NCBI GenBank assembly: GCA_964627125.1
Contig: CAZVJQ010000006.1
Span: 1-63,473, forward strand
Direction of reading: 5' to 3'
Source: Fastidiosipila sp964627125
GTDB taxonomy: Bacteria > Bacillota > Clostridia > Saccharofermentanales > Fastidiosipilaceae
DNA: 63,473 bases
This document shows, piece by piece, positions 28,279 to 36,522 of the stretch. The notes beneath the pieces are model-generated. The model worked only from the letters and a program-made list of their open reading frames with translations. It was not told the origin of the DNA and did no database searches. Each line of letters opens with the position of its first letter. Within the stretch, counting starts at the first letter, position 1. The translations under genes and the position numbers were made by a program.

Positions 28279-28328
28279 CAAAAAATATGGGAAGTAAGAA
28301 TTAACTCACTTCCCAATATGGAGATTTA
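28279..28328 (-). terminator. 50-nt terminator element, copy 2
   Basis: Identical over 50 nt to 8433-8482. The G-U-containing stem (arms 28288-28298 and 28305-28315) is best paired on the minus strand and followed by a T6 tract, so it should terminate the PepSY gene transcript. It may also stop the SGNH gene transcript from the other side. A separate 12-bp hairpin (28359-28370 with 28397-28408) lies between it and the PepSY stop. Confidence 0.82.
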
Positions 28329-28358
28329 GATTTTTCTAGTATTTTCATTGTTTAATAT

Positions 28359-28408
28359 CACAAGTATCGCTAATGGTTATTCTGTTAAATTCCTATGCGA
28401 TACTCGTG
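28359..28408 (-). other. Stable hairpin in the PepSY gene 3' region
   Basis: On the minus strand CACGAGTATCGC pairs over 12 positions (one G-U) with GCGATACTTGTG around a 26-nt loop. It has no T-run and lies between the PepSY stop codon and the terminator. It could stabilise the mRNA 3' end or be part of a small RNA. Confidence 0.5.
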
Positions 28409-28466
28409 TAGTTCTAGTATCTTTCGATCTCTTTGTTTTCTATCTAACTAATAATTAGACTTAAAC

Positions 28467-30089
28467 TTAGTCGTCGTATTCTCTTTCCCACTCGATGATT
28501 GAACCATTTCTTGCGTTAATCTCGTATTCGTATTCGTAGTTACCTGCATCAAATTCGATTTCCCAAATTAGGTAGCCATCATCTTCGTCTAATTCAATAT
28601 CGTCAAATCTTACTTGACTTCTTGTTAGTCCTGCGTGGTTTAACGCAATGTTAATTGCTTCATCTTGGCTTAAGCGACCTCTTGTTGTTGCTTGAGTAGT
28701 TGCTTGTGTAGGAGCTTGTGTAGCTTGTGTAGGTGCTGGTCTATGACGGTCATCGTCATCATCATTGTGATCTCTCTCGTAATCTAAGATTTGACCTGTG
28801 TATGCATCTATATCAAACTCATACTCGTAGCTTCTTGTATCAAATTCTACTTCATACTCTAAACGACCATCTTCTCTATCTAACTCAATTTCTAAGTCAT
28901 AAATATCATTTCTTGATACACCAGCGTGTGCTAATGCTCTATTCAATGCGGCTTCATTACCGATTACTTGACGTTTTGTAGTAGCTTGAGTTGTAGGTCT
29001 AGCTGTTGTTGCTTGAGTAGTTGTAGGTGCAGGAGTTGTTGCCTGTGTAGTAGCCTCTGTAGTTGTAGGAGCTACTGTAGTTGCATCTGTTGTAGTTTGA
29101 GTTGTTTGACTTGTTGTTCTTGAAGGTCTGTCATCACGGTCATCTCTATCGCCACGATCTTTCTCGTGTGAGATAACTTCTGCTGTTATAGCGTCGATGT
29201 CATATTCATAATCAAACTCACCTGCATCAAACTCGATGTCATAGTGGAAGAATCTGTTGTCTTCTTCATCTAAATCTATTTCTAGATCTCTAATATCATC
29301 TCTAGTTAATCCTGCATGTGCTAAAGCCGCGTCTAATGCTGCTTCTCTACCAATAAATTCGCTCTTATCTGATGGTCTATTGTTTGCTCTTGAATCATCT
29401 TTTTCGTACTTAATGATTTCACCTGTCTTAGCATCGATATCAAACTCGTATTCAACACCGTCTACCTTGAACTCAATTTCAAATGATAAGCGACGATCAT
29501 CGTTGTCTAATTCTTTTTCTAATTCTGTTACGTCTTCTGGGTTAACTGCTGAACGTTCTAGAGCAATTTCGTAAGCGTCATTCATGCTTAAGATTGCGCC
29601 TAAATCAACATGTACGTGATCGTCTTCATGTTCTTTCTTGTTCTTAAGAATTTCACCTGAGATTGCATCTACTTCGTAATCAAATTCATAATTTTGTGAG
29701 TTAAACTCTATTTCGTAGTGTAATCCTCTTCTGTCTCTGTCTAATTCAACTTCTAAGTTAACTAAGTCTTCTTTAGTTAATTCAGCGTGATCTAATGCTA
29801 CTTGTAATGCTTCGTCTGCAGTTAATTCAGCTTTTTGACTTCTTATGTTAAATTCACTGGTCAAAGCCTCTCTCTCTGCTTCTCTATCATCTTTATCATC
29901 ATTTTCACTTGCTCTTAAAGCTGGTGAAATCCAGTTTCCTTCGTCATCAAATTTTTCATTTACTACGAATCTTTTAGCTGCTGGACTTAATACCTCTGGA
30001 TTTTCTACATTGTTTGCTAATGTGAAACCTGTACCTACTGAAGCAATTGATAATGCTATTGCTAATGCTTTTTGTAAACCTGCGTTCAT
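28467..30089 (-). CDS. Secreted multi-PepSY-domain protein
   Basis: Protein of 540 residues with an N-terminal signal peptide (1-25, cleavage near LAN). It has five PepSY domains at about 86-150, 165-232, 245-310, 375-440 and 472-538, each with the EALxxAL...EIEFD...YEYDIDAxTGEIL pattern. Two Thr/Gln/Ala-rich linkers (about 324-373 and 450-470) separate domains 3, 4 and 5. It is strongly acidic. No sortase motif or C-terminal anchor is seen, so it is probably released or loosely wall-bound. PepSY domains occur in protease propeptides and have been proposed to inhibit peptidases. It is flanked by its own terminators and not obviously linked to either sugar locus. GGAGG precedes the ATG. Confidence 0.88.
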   Translation of the reverse strand: MNAGLQKALAIALSIASVGTGFTLANNVENPEVLSPAAKRFVVNEKFDDEGNWISPALRASENDDKDDREAEREALTSEFNIRSQKAELTADEALQVALDHAELTKEDLVNLEVELDRDRRGLHYEIEFNSQNYEFDYEVDAISGEILKNKKEHEDDHVHVDLGAILSMNDAYEIALERSAVNPEDVTELEKELDNDDRRLSFEIEFKVDGVEYEFDIDAKTGEIIKYEKDDSRANNRPSDKSEFIGREAALDAALAHAGLTRDDIRDLEIDLDEEDNRFFHYDIEFDAGEFDYEYDIDAITAEVISHEKDRGDRDDRDDRPSRTTSQTTQTTTDATTVAPTTTEATTQATTPAPTTTQATTARPTTQATTKRQVIGNEAALNRALAHAGVSRNDIYDLEIELDREDGRLEYEVEFDTRSYEYEFDIDAYTGQILDYERDHNDDDDDRHRPAPTQATQAPTQATTQATTRGRLSQDEAINIALNHAGLTRSQVRFDDIELDEDDGYLIWEIEFDAGNYEYEYEINARNGSIIEWEREYDD

Positions 30090-30255
30090 TTTGTTCCTCC
30101 GTTTTTTTGCTTTCTGTTTTTTTTGTTTTTTGTTTTTCGTTCTTTTGTTATTGTGCTTACAGTATAGGAGTGCAAAATGAAAGTAAGATGACAGCTAAAA
30201 AGAATTTTATTAATTATTTTTAATTTCTAAAAATGCAGTTATCAGCAAAATAAAT

Positions 30256-30287
30256 GAAGCCCTCAGATTAAATAATCTAAGGACTTC
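30256..30287 (-). terminator. Terminator of the GH76/GH172 operon
   Basis: On the minus strand two 15-nt arms pair fully with two G-U pairs (GAAGTCCTTAGATTA with TAATCTGAGGGCTTC) and are followed by ATTTATTTT. It lies 27 nt beyond the stop of the 2049-residue enzyme, the last gene of the operon. Confidence 0.85.
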
Positions 30288-30313
30288 AGGTTTATAATTT
30301 GATTGTTGATGTA

Positions 30314-33300
30314 CTACCTTCCGGCAACTACATCATCTACAGTTTGTCTAATGAAATCCCATGCTTCATCAGATAGATGTTGATTTGCTGGATATTGATG
30401 TGGTTCAGGAGGTGTCCAAGAATTTTCACTAATGGTATCTCCTGTTAATGTAGCATACCAAGTTGCAGCTGCTGCATAACGGCCATAATATTCATTCAAG
30501 TGGTATCCATCTCGCACTAAACTAGGTGGATTATTTGGATCCTCAGCAGCTTCAGGGAATGTAATTGGATTATCATATGGTGAGTATGATATCTCATGTG
30601 ACCCTGATGTACCGAAGTACTCACTATTTCTTAGTCGTTGAATTACCTCACCAACTTCAAATATTCTAATTCCGAGCTCATCTGCTACTTGGTTTGTAGC
30701 ATCCTTGATACTCTCATACATCTCATTCCTGTCATTGTTATATCTTGGGAAGTCATGATGATTACTATCTTCATCATAAGCCCATGTTTGATGCAGTACT
30801 AGTTCAGCATCTGGTTGAGCTTCTTTTATCAAGCTTACAATTTCAGTTATATAAGGATTATACGTATCTGCTAGTCCTGACAGACCACTTACTTGTTGCA
30901 ATGTAATTACATCAAAATCATGTAAGGCTAGTGCATCTTGAATGGAAGTCTCATTTTGTAATGGATGCCCATTTCTTTCTAATAAGTAAGCTTTTGTCCC
31001 TGAAGTGAAATTAGCTAAATGTCCTTCAAGTCCTTGACCACCTATAAATAGGTTATATGTCTCTATTTCTTTACCATAGGCTTGAGACAATGAATTTAAC
31101 CAACGTTGAGCATCTGTAGAGAAACTATTTCCTATTGATAGAACACGCAAGTGTGGCTCTGAACCGCCTCCGCCTATATCAGGTGGCATTATTGTATCGC
31201 CATTCGTCATACCAACTGGAAGTTTTCCATAAATGTCATAACGAGCTGCAGACCATGCTGCGCTTCCATCTGTTGGGATTAATTCAATATCTAGAGTTTC
31301 TTCACCATTAGTAAATTCACTAGCTATATCGAAACTGTCTTCTATCCAACGTGAATGTGAATTGCTTAAAGCTTGTAACCATGTACCAACCTCTTTGCCA
31401 TTAACACGTACTAATACTTCTTGGTACCCTTCTAATTGATCGGCCATTCTGACAATTCTTACACCGAAGTTTTCTGGGAATACCGAGACTGTGAATCGCA
31501 CAGTATCAGTACTGTTTCTATAATCTTCAGATTCTACTGCTGTATCAAAATTACCTTCAAATGTTGCATCTAGTGAAGTCACTTCGCCTCCGCCTTCGTA
31601 GTTATGTAACTCTTCAGACTCAGTATCACCAACATCCACTCTATCGCTCATTACTAATGTATTCATTCCTTCATGTGCATAGAAGAATGATGTTGTTGAG
31701 TAAACTACATTATGCTCAGAGAATCCACCTGGCTCAAATCCAATAGCTAAACCACGTTGGAATGGTACTGAATCGCCAATAAGTAATCTATAAGTTGCAT
31801 CTGACTCAATGTAAGGTGCATATTTACCAGATGAACGATAACTTACTTGACCATTCATAGGATTACTAAATACTCCTTCATTGAAGTACCAACCACCTTC
31901 GTAGAAATCTTCTGAACCAGTTCCATACCATGTAGGTGTTCTCATATTATCTGAGTAGAATCTTTCATCACCTTCTAGGTAACCTCTAGTGTTTCCTGTA
32001 GCTAAGTTTCCATGCATTGCATGAACTATACCCATGAATTTACCGTATCCATCTATGTCAAAGGCTTGCCAGTCTTGTCCTGGGACACTTGAACTGCGTT
32101 TTGAGATTGTTTCAAAGTAGCCTAATGAAGGGTAATGACCAGTTAATTTACCAGGAACAGTACTATCTGCATGACTTGTGATTCTGTATGTACCAGCTCC
32201 TATAGAGTGTTCTTCTGATGTATTTACTAATTCAATCTTGTATGAAGAAGCATATGGCATCGGCCACCAGCTTGAGTATTCACCATCTGGGTCCATCTTG
32301 AACATTAAGGCAGTAACATTAGTTTCTCCCATGGCTGATCCGAAGAATTCACCTAAAGGTGTATCAACACGTACTTTTCCATCTACTGTAATTCTAATAA
32401 ATACCTCTTCTAGTAGCCTATCTGTAATTTGAATGTTATCAAGCTCACCTAAGGTACTATCTGGTAAGAAATAAGTACGATCTCCTTGCCATGAACTAAC
32501 ATCTAATGTGTAGTTATGTGCTTCTTCACTCTGGCTATTACCGACGTCTACTGCATCTGTTCTTACTTCCTGACCATCGACGATAGAGTCAATGAAGTAA
32601 TGGAATTCAGCAAAATCTATACCCGCAGACACAAATTCATTAGAAATTCTTACTGTAGATTTACCGGCTGTAAATTCTGCAGGAATATAAACTGCCTCTT
32701 CTATCCATACACCTGGTGTTGCAGGATGTCCAAGCCATTCAGTTACTTCAACTCCATCTACATAAACAATACCTTTTTGGTTTATTGAGAAAGAGTCATA
32801 GCGTCTAGTAAGTTTGATACCATTGTTATTTGGATCAATCTCTACATCAAATGCACTTGTACCTTTGTGTGCACGTCCATCATCCCAAACTTCTTCTCTT
32901 GGTCTTGTTGTTTCTGTTGGTAGGTCATAACTTCTATCACCTTCCCATTTTTGTTCAGTAATTGAGTAATCATGTTCTTCTTCACTAGCTCTTGCTTCTT
33001 CGCTAGGACCTACGTCAACTTCATCTGTACGAATATTTTCACCATCTACTACTGAGTCGATGAAAAAACTAAATTCTGAGAAATCATTTCCAGCAGATAC
33101 AAATTCATTACTAATAGTTATTTCAGACTTACCTGCTGTTGCAGTTGCAGGTAGCATTATAGCTTCTTGAATCCAAACTCCTGGCGTAACACCCATTCCT
33201 TGCCAATCTGCTACATGCTCACCATCTACTAAAATTCTAGCTTTCTGATTTGGTGAGAATGAATCATATCTTCTTGTGATGATTACACCTTCGTTATCTG

Positions 33301-36300
33301 GATCAATTGCTACTGTGAAAGTAGATGTACCCTTATGAGCACGACCATCATCAGTTACAACTACTGTAGGTGGAACGCCCTCAAATTGTGGAATATTTAC
33401 GCTAATCTCATCAATGAAACCAGCACCAGTTTTTTCATCTAAAACAATTGTTTGTCCATTTTGGAGCACTAAATCATCTTCTACAGAAGTTGCATTGTTT
33501 GCAATAGGCTTAGGATCTTCTATACCCCAAAGTTTAGATGCTTCCATAACATCGGTTGGTACATAATTAGGGTTGAATGTCTCTATACCTTCCGCACTAG
33601 CAAATTTACGGTATGAGACATGGTAGAATTGCGGATTATTTGTTGTAGTAATCTTCATTGATTCTCTGTATGGCATAGGTACTTTGATAGTTACACCACC
33701 AGAACTTTGGCTAGCATTTGCTACAAATGGGAATACAAATGGTGCACCTAAATCTCCATTAACCAATGATTGTAATGATACATTTAGAACTTCAACTCCA
33801 TCCAATTCAATAATGATATTACCTGTATTAGTTACGTCTCCATTATCGCGGGTAAACCATATAGATTGAACTTCACCGGCGCCTTTTGCCTCTGCGATTA
33901 CGTAACCGTCATCAGATGTACGTAAATATGAATACTTGCCATCAAATCCATCAGACCAGTTTCCACCTTCTCTATCAAATGATGAGAATTGCAGTGTCTG
34001 AGTACCATTATCAAGTTCACCTAATTGGTCTAAGAAACGATAAATATTCCAACCATGCACTGGTGTTTCAGCTGGCGGATCAACAGGGTCTGTTATTACA
34101 GGCGGCTGAGTAGTTGTAGGCTCAGTTACTGTAGGGGAAGTTGTTGGCTCCATTGTAGTTGAGCTTGTTTCAGTAGGTTCTGTAGTAGTTGTTTCGGTTG
34201 TTGTAGTTTCAGAAGGCTCCGTTGTTGTCGGAGTTGTCTCTGTTGGTTCAACAGTCGTTGTAGTAGTTTCAGTTGTAGTTGTAGCTATTGTTGTAGGCTC
34301 AGTCCAAGAATCAGCATATGGTAAATATCTATTCTCACTATGCTCTAAAGCTGATAGTTGCCATGCAAATTCAAATAGTTTAACACCTGATAAGTGTTGG
34401 GAAAGTTGAACAGTACCTTCAATAGCTGGTCCATTCCAATTACCACCAATTAGGTTATTAGAGTTAATTGCATTGCTTTGGGCAGAGTCTGCATTTGCAT
34501 ATAACCAATCTCTTATATCTTCTCTATCTTGAGGTTGTGCAAAGTAGTAATCTTTCACATAGCGTAAAAGTATACCCTTAAATAAACCACCATCATCTCG
34601 ACCATCTTCTCTTATAACGCCATTTTCATTTGAATATGTTGTCACAGTATTTCTATAAGTTTCAGCTGCATAATTCATGTACTTAGCATCACCTGTCATA
34701 CGATACATCTCTACAGCTGCACCAATGTAAACACCGTGGTTATAAGTAAATGCTGCATATGAAAGTCTCATATCTTGATTATCATTGATACCATCAAAGA
34801 TATTTCCAGTTATGCGGTCTCTTAATGTAGCATGCATCCAGTCAAAAATATCGTGAGCCCAAGTGCTATAAACTTCCTCACCTGTACGCTCATGTAGTCT
34901 AACTGCAAGTATTACAGCTGGTGCATTAGCAGGTGTATTTTTATACCATGCGCGATTTTTTTGCCATCCAATACCACCACCAGCAACATCACTCCATCCA
35001 CCTTGGATATCTGTGAATAAGTTCTTTGCTAGTTCTAGATACTGAGCTTCGCCTGTGTGGTCATATAATCTAACTAACGCTAGACCCATCCACTCCATAT
35101 CATCATAAAAATCATTAATTAAAGATTCACCATGAAGCGCTTGCATCCCTTGTACAGTTTCTGTAGCACGTGTTAGATAAGTGCTATCACCTGTACGCTC
35201 AAAGCCGTCAATTAATGTATCAACAGCATGTGCGAACCACCAGTAATCATGACCTATATCATTTGGATTGTGTGGGAATTCGCGTCTGAAATAACCACGC
35301 TCTGCATCCCAATAATTTTCATAAAGCGCTAACTGGCTCTGATCTGCTAGTTGATAATAGTTTTGGGCTTTCTCTTCATCAGTAGTAGAGCCATCCTCTG
35401 GCTCAGTTGTTGTAGGTTCAACTGTTGTAGGCTCAGGTTCATCTGTAGTAGTTGGTTCAACTGTTGATTCAGTAGGTTCAGTTTCCTCTGTGGTTTCAGT
35501 AGTCTCAGTGGCCTCTGTAGTCTCTGTAGGGTCTGTTACTTCTGTTGTCTCAGTAGGTTCTGTTGCCTCTGTTGTTGTACTCGCCTCAGTTGTAGTTGTT
35601 GCAGATGTTGGTACTGCAGTCACTTCAGTTTCGCTTGTAGGTGTTACAGTTGATGGATTTGGAATAGTTGGAACAGGAGTATCTGATTCACTTGGTACTG
35701 CCTCTGTAGTTGTTGTTACACTTGTTTCACTTGAACTACTTGGGTCTGATTCAGTGCCATCGTCATCTATTTCAAAACTAATTCTTGCACTAATTCTGAA
35801 TTCTCTATCGAAAATAACAATAGTAAATTCAATTTCTATATTTCTAGTTAATGCTTGAACTTCGACAGGCGCACTAAATAGTGTGCTTGCTAGCATTACT
35901 AAAGCTAGTAATAAAGCTAGAGTTTTACCATCTGATTTCTTCTTACGATGAATCCTATAAATAACTAATGCTATTGCTAATAATAAACTCAGTATTATCA
36001 TAAAAATGCTTGTAAAGTTGTTACTACCTGTTTGTGTTACACCTTCACCAGTAGAGTCAGTTGTAGATTCAGTTGTTTCAGTGGTAGATTTGCTAGTTTC
36101 TTCTGAACTTGAAGAAGAAACTGTAGTAGTTGTTTCTTCGCTTAAAGTGATACTTGACTGGACTTCAGTTGTTTCACCAGGTTCTAAGACTTCTATTTCT
36201 AACACTGATGGACTAAGCTCAAGTCCCTCATGGTTAGATAATTCTATATTTAAGTTCTCAATACGGTTATCTGTTTTATTCGTAAGTTCAAAACTTGTTT

Positions 36301-36463
36301 CATCATTTGAATTTACATATAGTACAACACGAATATCATCGTCTTCATGGACAAGATATTCGCTTGTATTTGCAGATAAGGTGGAAATATTCAAAGTTAG
36401 AATGAATATTAGGACGAGTGGAAATACGAGTAATTGCCACAATTTATTGTGCTTTGATTTCAT
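30314..36463 (-). CDS. Giant surface enzyme: GH76 + GH172 (DUF2961) + SGNH (DUF4886)
   Basis: Multimodular protein of 2049 residues. Order: signal peptide (1-31); small beta domain (35-110); Ser/Thr linker; first membrane helix (152-170) followed by RIHRKKK; second hydrophobic segment (180-205); Thr/Glu/Pro linker (235-360); GH76 (about 365-710, catalytic pair Asp454-Asp455 in DFYDDMEWMG); Thr linker (720-800); GH172/DUF2961 (about 802-1745, with GTGSEDFYEGGWYF near 1514-1527) carrying two tandem inserted sandwiches; and a C-terminal SGNH hydrolase of DUF4886 type (Ser1780 in GNSFS, Asp1985 and His1988 in RDGYHLN). GH76 enzymes are alpha-1,6-mannanases; characterised GH172 members cleave alpha-D-fructo- or alpha-D-arabinofuranosides. 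Combined action on arabinomannan, with the esterase removing acyl groups, is inferred. It is the last gene of the operon, 59 nt after its GH172 paralogue; AAGGAGAGG precedes the ATG. Confidence 0.88.
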   Translation of the reverse strand: MKSKHNKLWQLLVFPLVLIFILTLNISTLSANTSEYLVHEDDDIRVVLYVNSNDETSFELTNKTDNRIENLNIELSNHEGLELSPSVLEIEVLEPGETTEVQSSITLSEETTTTVSSSSSEETSKSTTETTESTTDSTGEGVTQTGSNNFTSIFMIILSLLLAIALVIYRIHRKKKSDGKTLALLLALVMLASTLFSAPVEVQALTRNIEIEFTIVIFDREFRISARISFEIDDDGTESDPSSSSETSVTTTTEAVPSESDTPVPTIPNPSTVTPTSETEVTAVPTSATTTTEASTTTEATEPTETTEVTDPTETTEATETTETTEETEPTESTVEPTTTDEPEPTTVEPTTTEPEDGSTTDEEKAQNYYQLADQSQLALYENYWDAERGYFRREFPHNPNDIGHDYWWFAHAVDTLIDGFERTGDSTYLTRATETVQGMQALHGESLINDFYDDMEWMGLALVRLYDHTGEAQYLELAKNLFTDIQGGWSDVAGGGIGWQKNRAWYKNTPANAPAVILAVRLHERTGEEVYSTWAHDIFDWMHATLRDRITGNIFDGINDNQDMRLSYAAFTYNHGVYIGAAVEMYRMTGDAKYMNYAAETYRNTVTTYSNENGVIREDGRDDGGLFKGILLRYVKDYYFAQPQDREDIRDWLYANADSAQSNAINSNNLIGGNWNGPAIEGTVQLSQHLSGVKLFEFAWQLSALEHSENRYLPYADSWTEPTTIATTTTETTTTTVEPTETTPTTTEPSETTTTETTTTEPTETSSTTMEPTTSPTVTEPTTTQPPVITDPVDPPAETPVHGWNIYRFLDQLGELDNGTQTLQFSSFDREGGNWSDGFDGKYSYLRTSDDGYVIAEAKGAGEVQSIWFTRDNGDVTNTGNIIIELDGVEVLNVSLQSLVNGDLGAPFVFPFVANASQSSGGVTIKVPMPYRESMKITTTNNPQFYHVSYRKFASAEGIETFNPNYVPTDVMEASKLWGIEDPKPIANNATSVEDDLVLQNGQTIVLDEKTGAGFIDEISVNIPQFEGVPPTVVVTDDGRAHKGTSTFTVAIDPDNEGVIITRRYDSFSPNQKARILVDGEHVADWQGMGVTPGVWIQEAIMLPATATAGKSEITISNEFVSAGNDFSEFSFFIDSVVDGENIRTDEVDVGPSEEARASEEEHDYSITEQKWEGDRSYDLPTETTRPREEVWDDGRAHKGTSAFDVEIDPNNNGIKLTRRYDSFSINQKGIVYVDGVEVTEWLGHPATPGVWIEEAVYIPAEFTAGKSTVRISNEFVSAGIDFAEFHYFIDSIVDGQEVRTDAVDVGNSQSEEAHNYTLDVSSWQGDRTYFLPDSTLGELDNIQITDRLLEEVFIRITVDGKVRVDTPLGEFFGSAMGETNVTALMFKMDPDGEYSSWWPMPYASSYKIELVNTSEEHSIGAGTYRITSHADSTVPGKLTGHYPSLGYFETISKRSSSVPGQDWQAFDIDGYGKFMGIVHAMHGNLATGNTRGYLEGDERFYSDNMRTPTWYGTGSEDFYEGGWYFNEGVFSNPMNGQVSYRSSGKYAPYIESDATYRLLIGDSVPFQRGLAIGFEPGGFSEHNVVYSTTSFFYAHEGMNTLVMSDRVDVGDTESEELHNYEGGGEVTSLDATFEGNFDTAVESEDYRNSTDTVRFTVSVFPENFGVRIVRMADQLEGYQEVLVRVNGKEVGTWLQALSNSHSRWIEDSFDIASEFTNGEETLDIELIPTDGSAAWSAARYDIYGKLPVGMTNGDTIMPPDIGGGGSEPHLRVLSIGNSFSTDAQRWLNSLSQAYGKEIETYNLFIGGQGLEGHLANFTSGTKAYLLERNGHPLQNETSIQDALALHDFDVITLQQVSGLSGLADTYNPYITEIVSLIKEAQPDAELVLHQTWAYDEDSNHHDFPRYNNDRNEMYESIKDATNQVADELGIRIFEVGEVIQRLRNSEYFGTSGSHEISYSPYDNPITFPEAAEDPNNPPSLVRDGYHLNEYYGRYAAAATWYATLTGDTISENSWTPPEPHQYPANQHLSDEAWDFIRQTVDDVVAGR
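32462..33355 (-). repeat. Tandem duplicated ~140-residue module inside GH172 domain
   Basis: Residues about 1037-1182 and 1193-1334 of the giant enzyme are near-copies. Each starts with DDGRAHKGTS, contains RRYDSFS.NQK, ISNEFVSAG.DF and RTD.VDVG, and ends at a WEGDR or WQGDR motif. The GH172 paralogue at 36523-39159 has one copy only, so this is a recent in-frame duplication. Confidence 0.85.
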
Positions 36464-36522
36464 AACCTCTCCTTAAAATAAGCTTCTACTTATTTTTGAA
36501 AAATTTAATTTATATTATGTTT

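Noticed and set aside
34100..34290. CRISPR-like or satellite repeats
   Set aside because: The short irregular repeats encode Thr-rich linker codons; there are no constant repeat and unique spacer units, and no cas genes.
35490..35858. 122-residue Val/Ser-rich reading frame on the plus strand
   Set aside because: It is the antisense of the Thr/Glu/Pro-rich linker of the giant enzyme; repeated ACT/GTT codons leave the opposite strand open. No ribosome binding site or recognisable domain.
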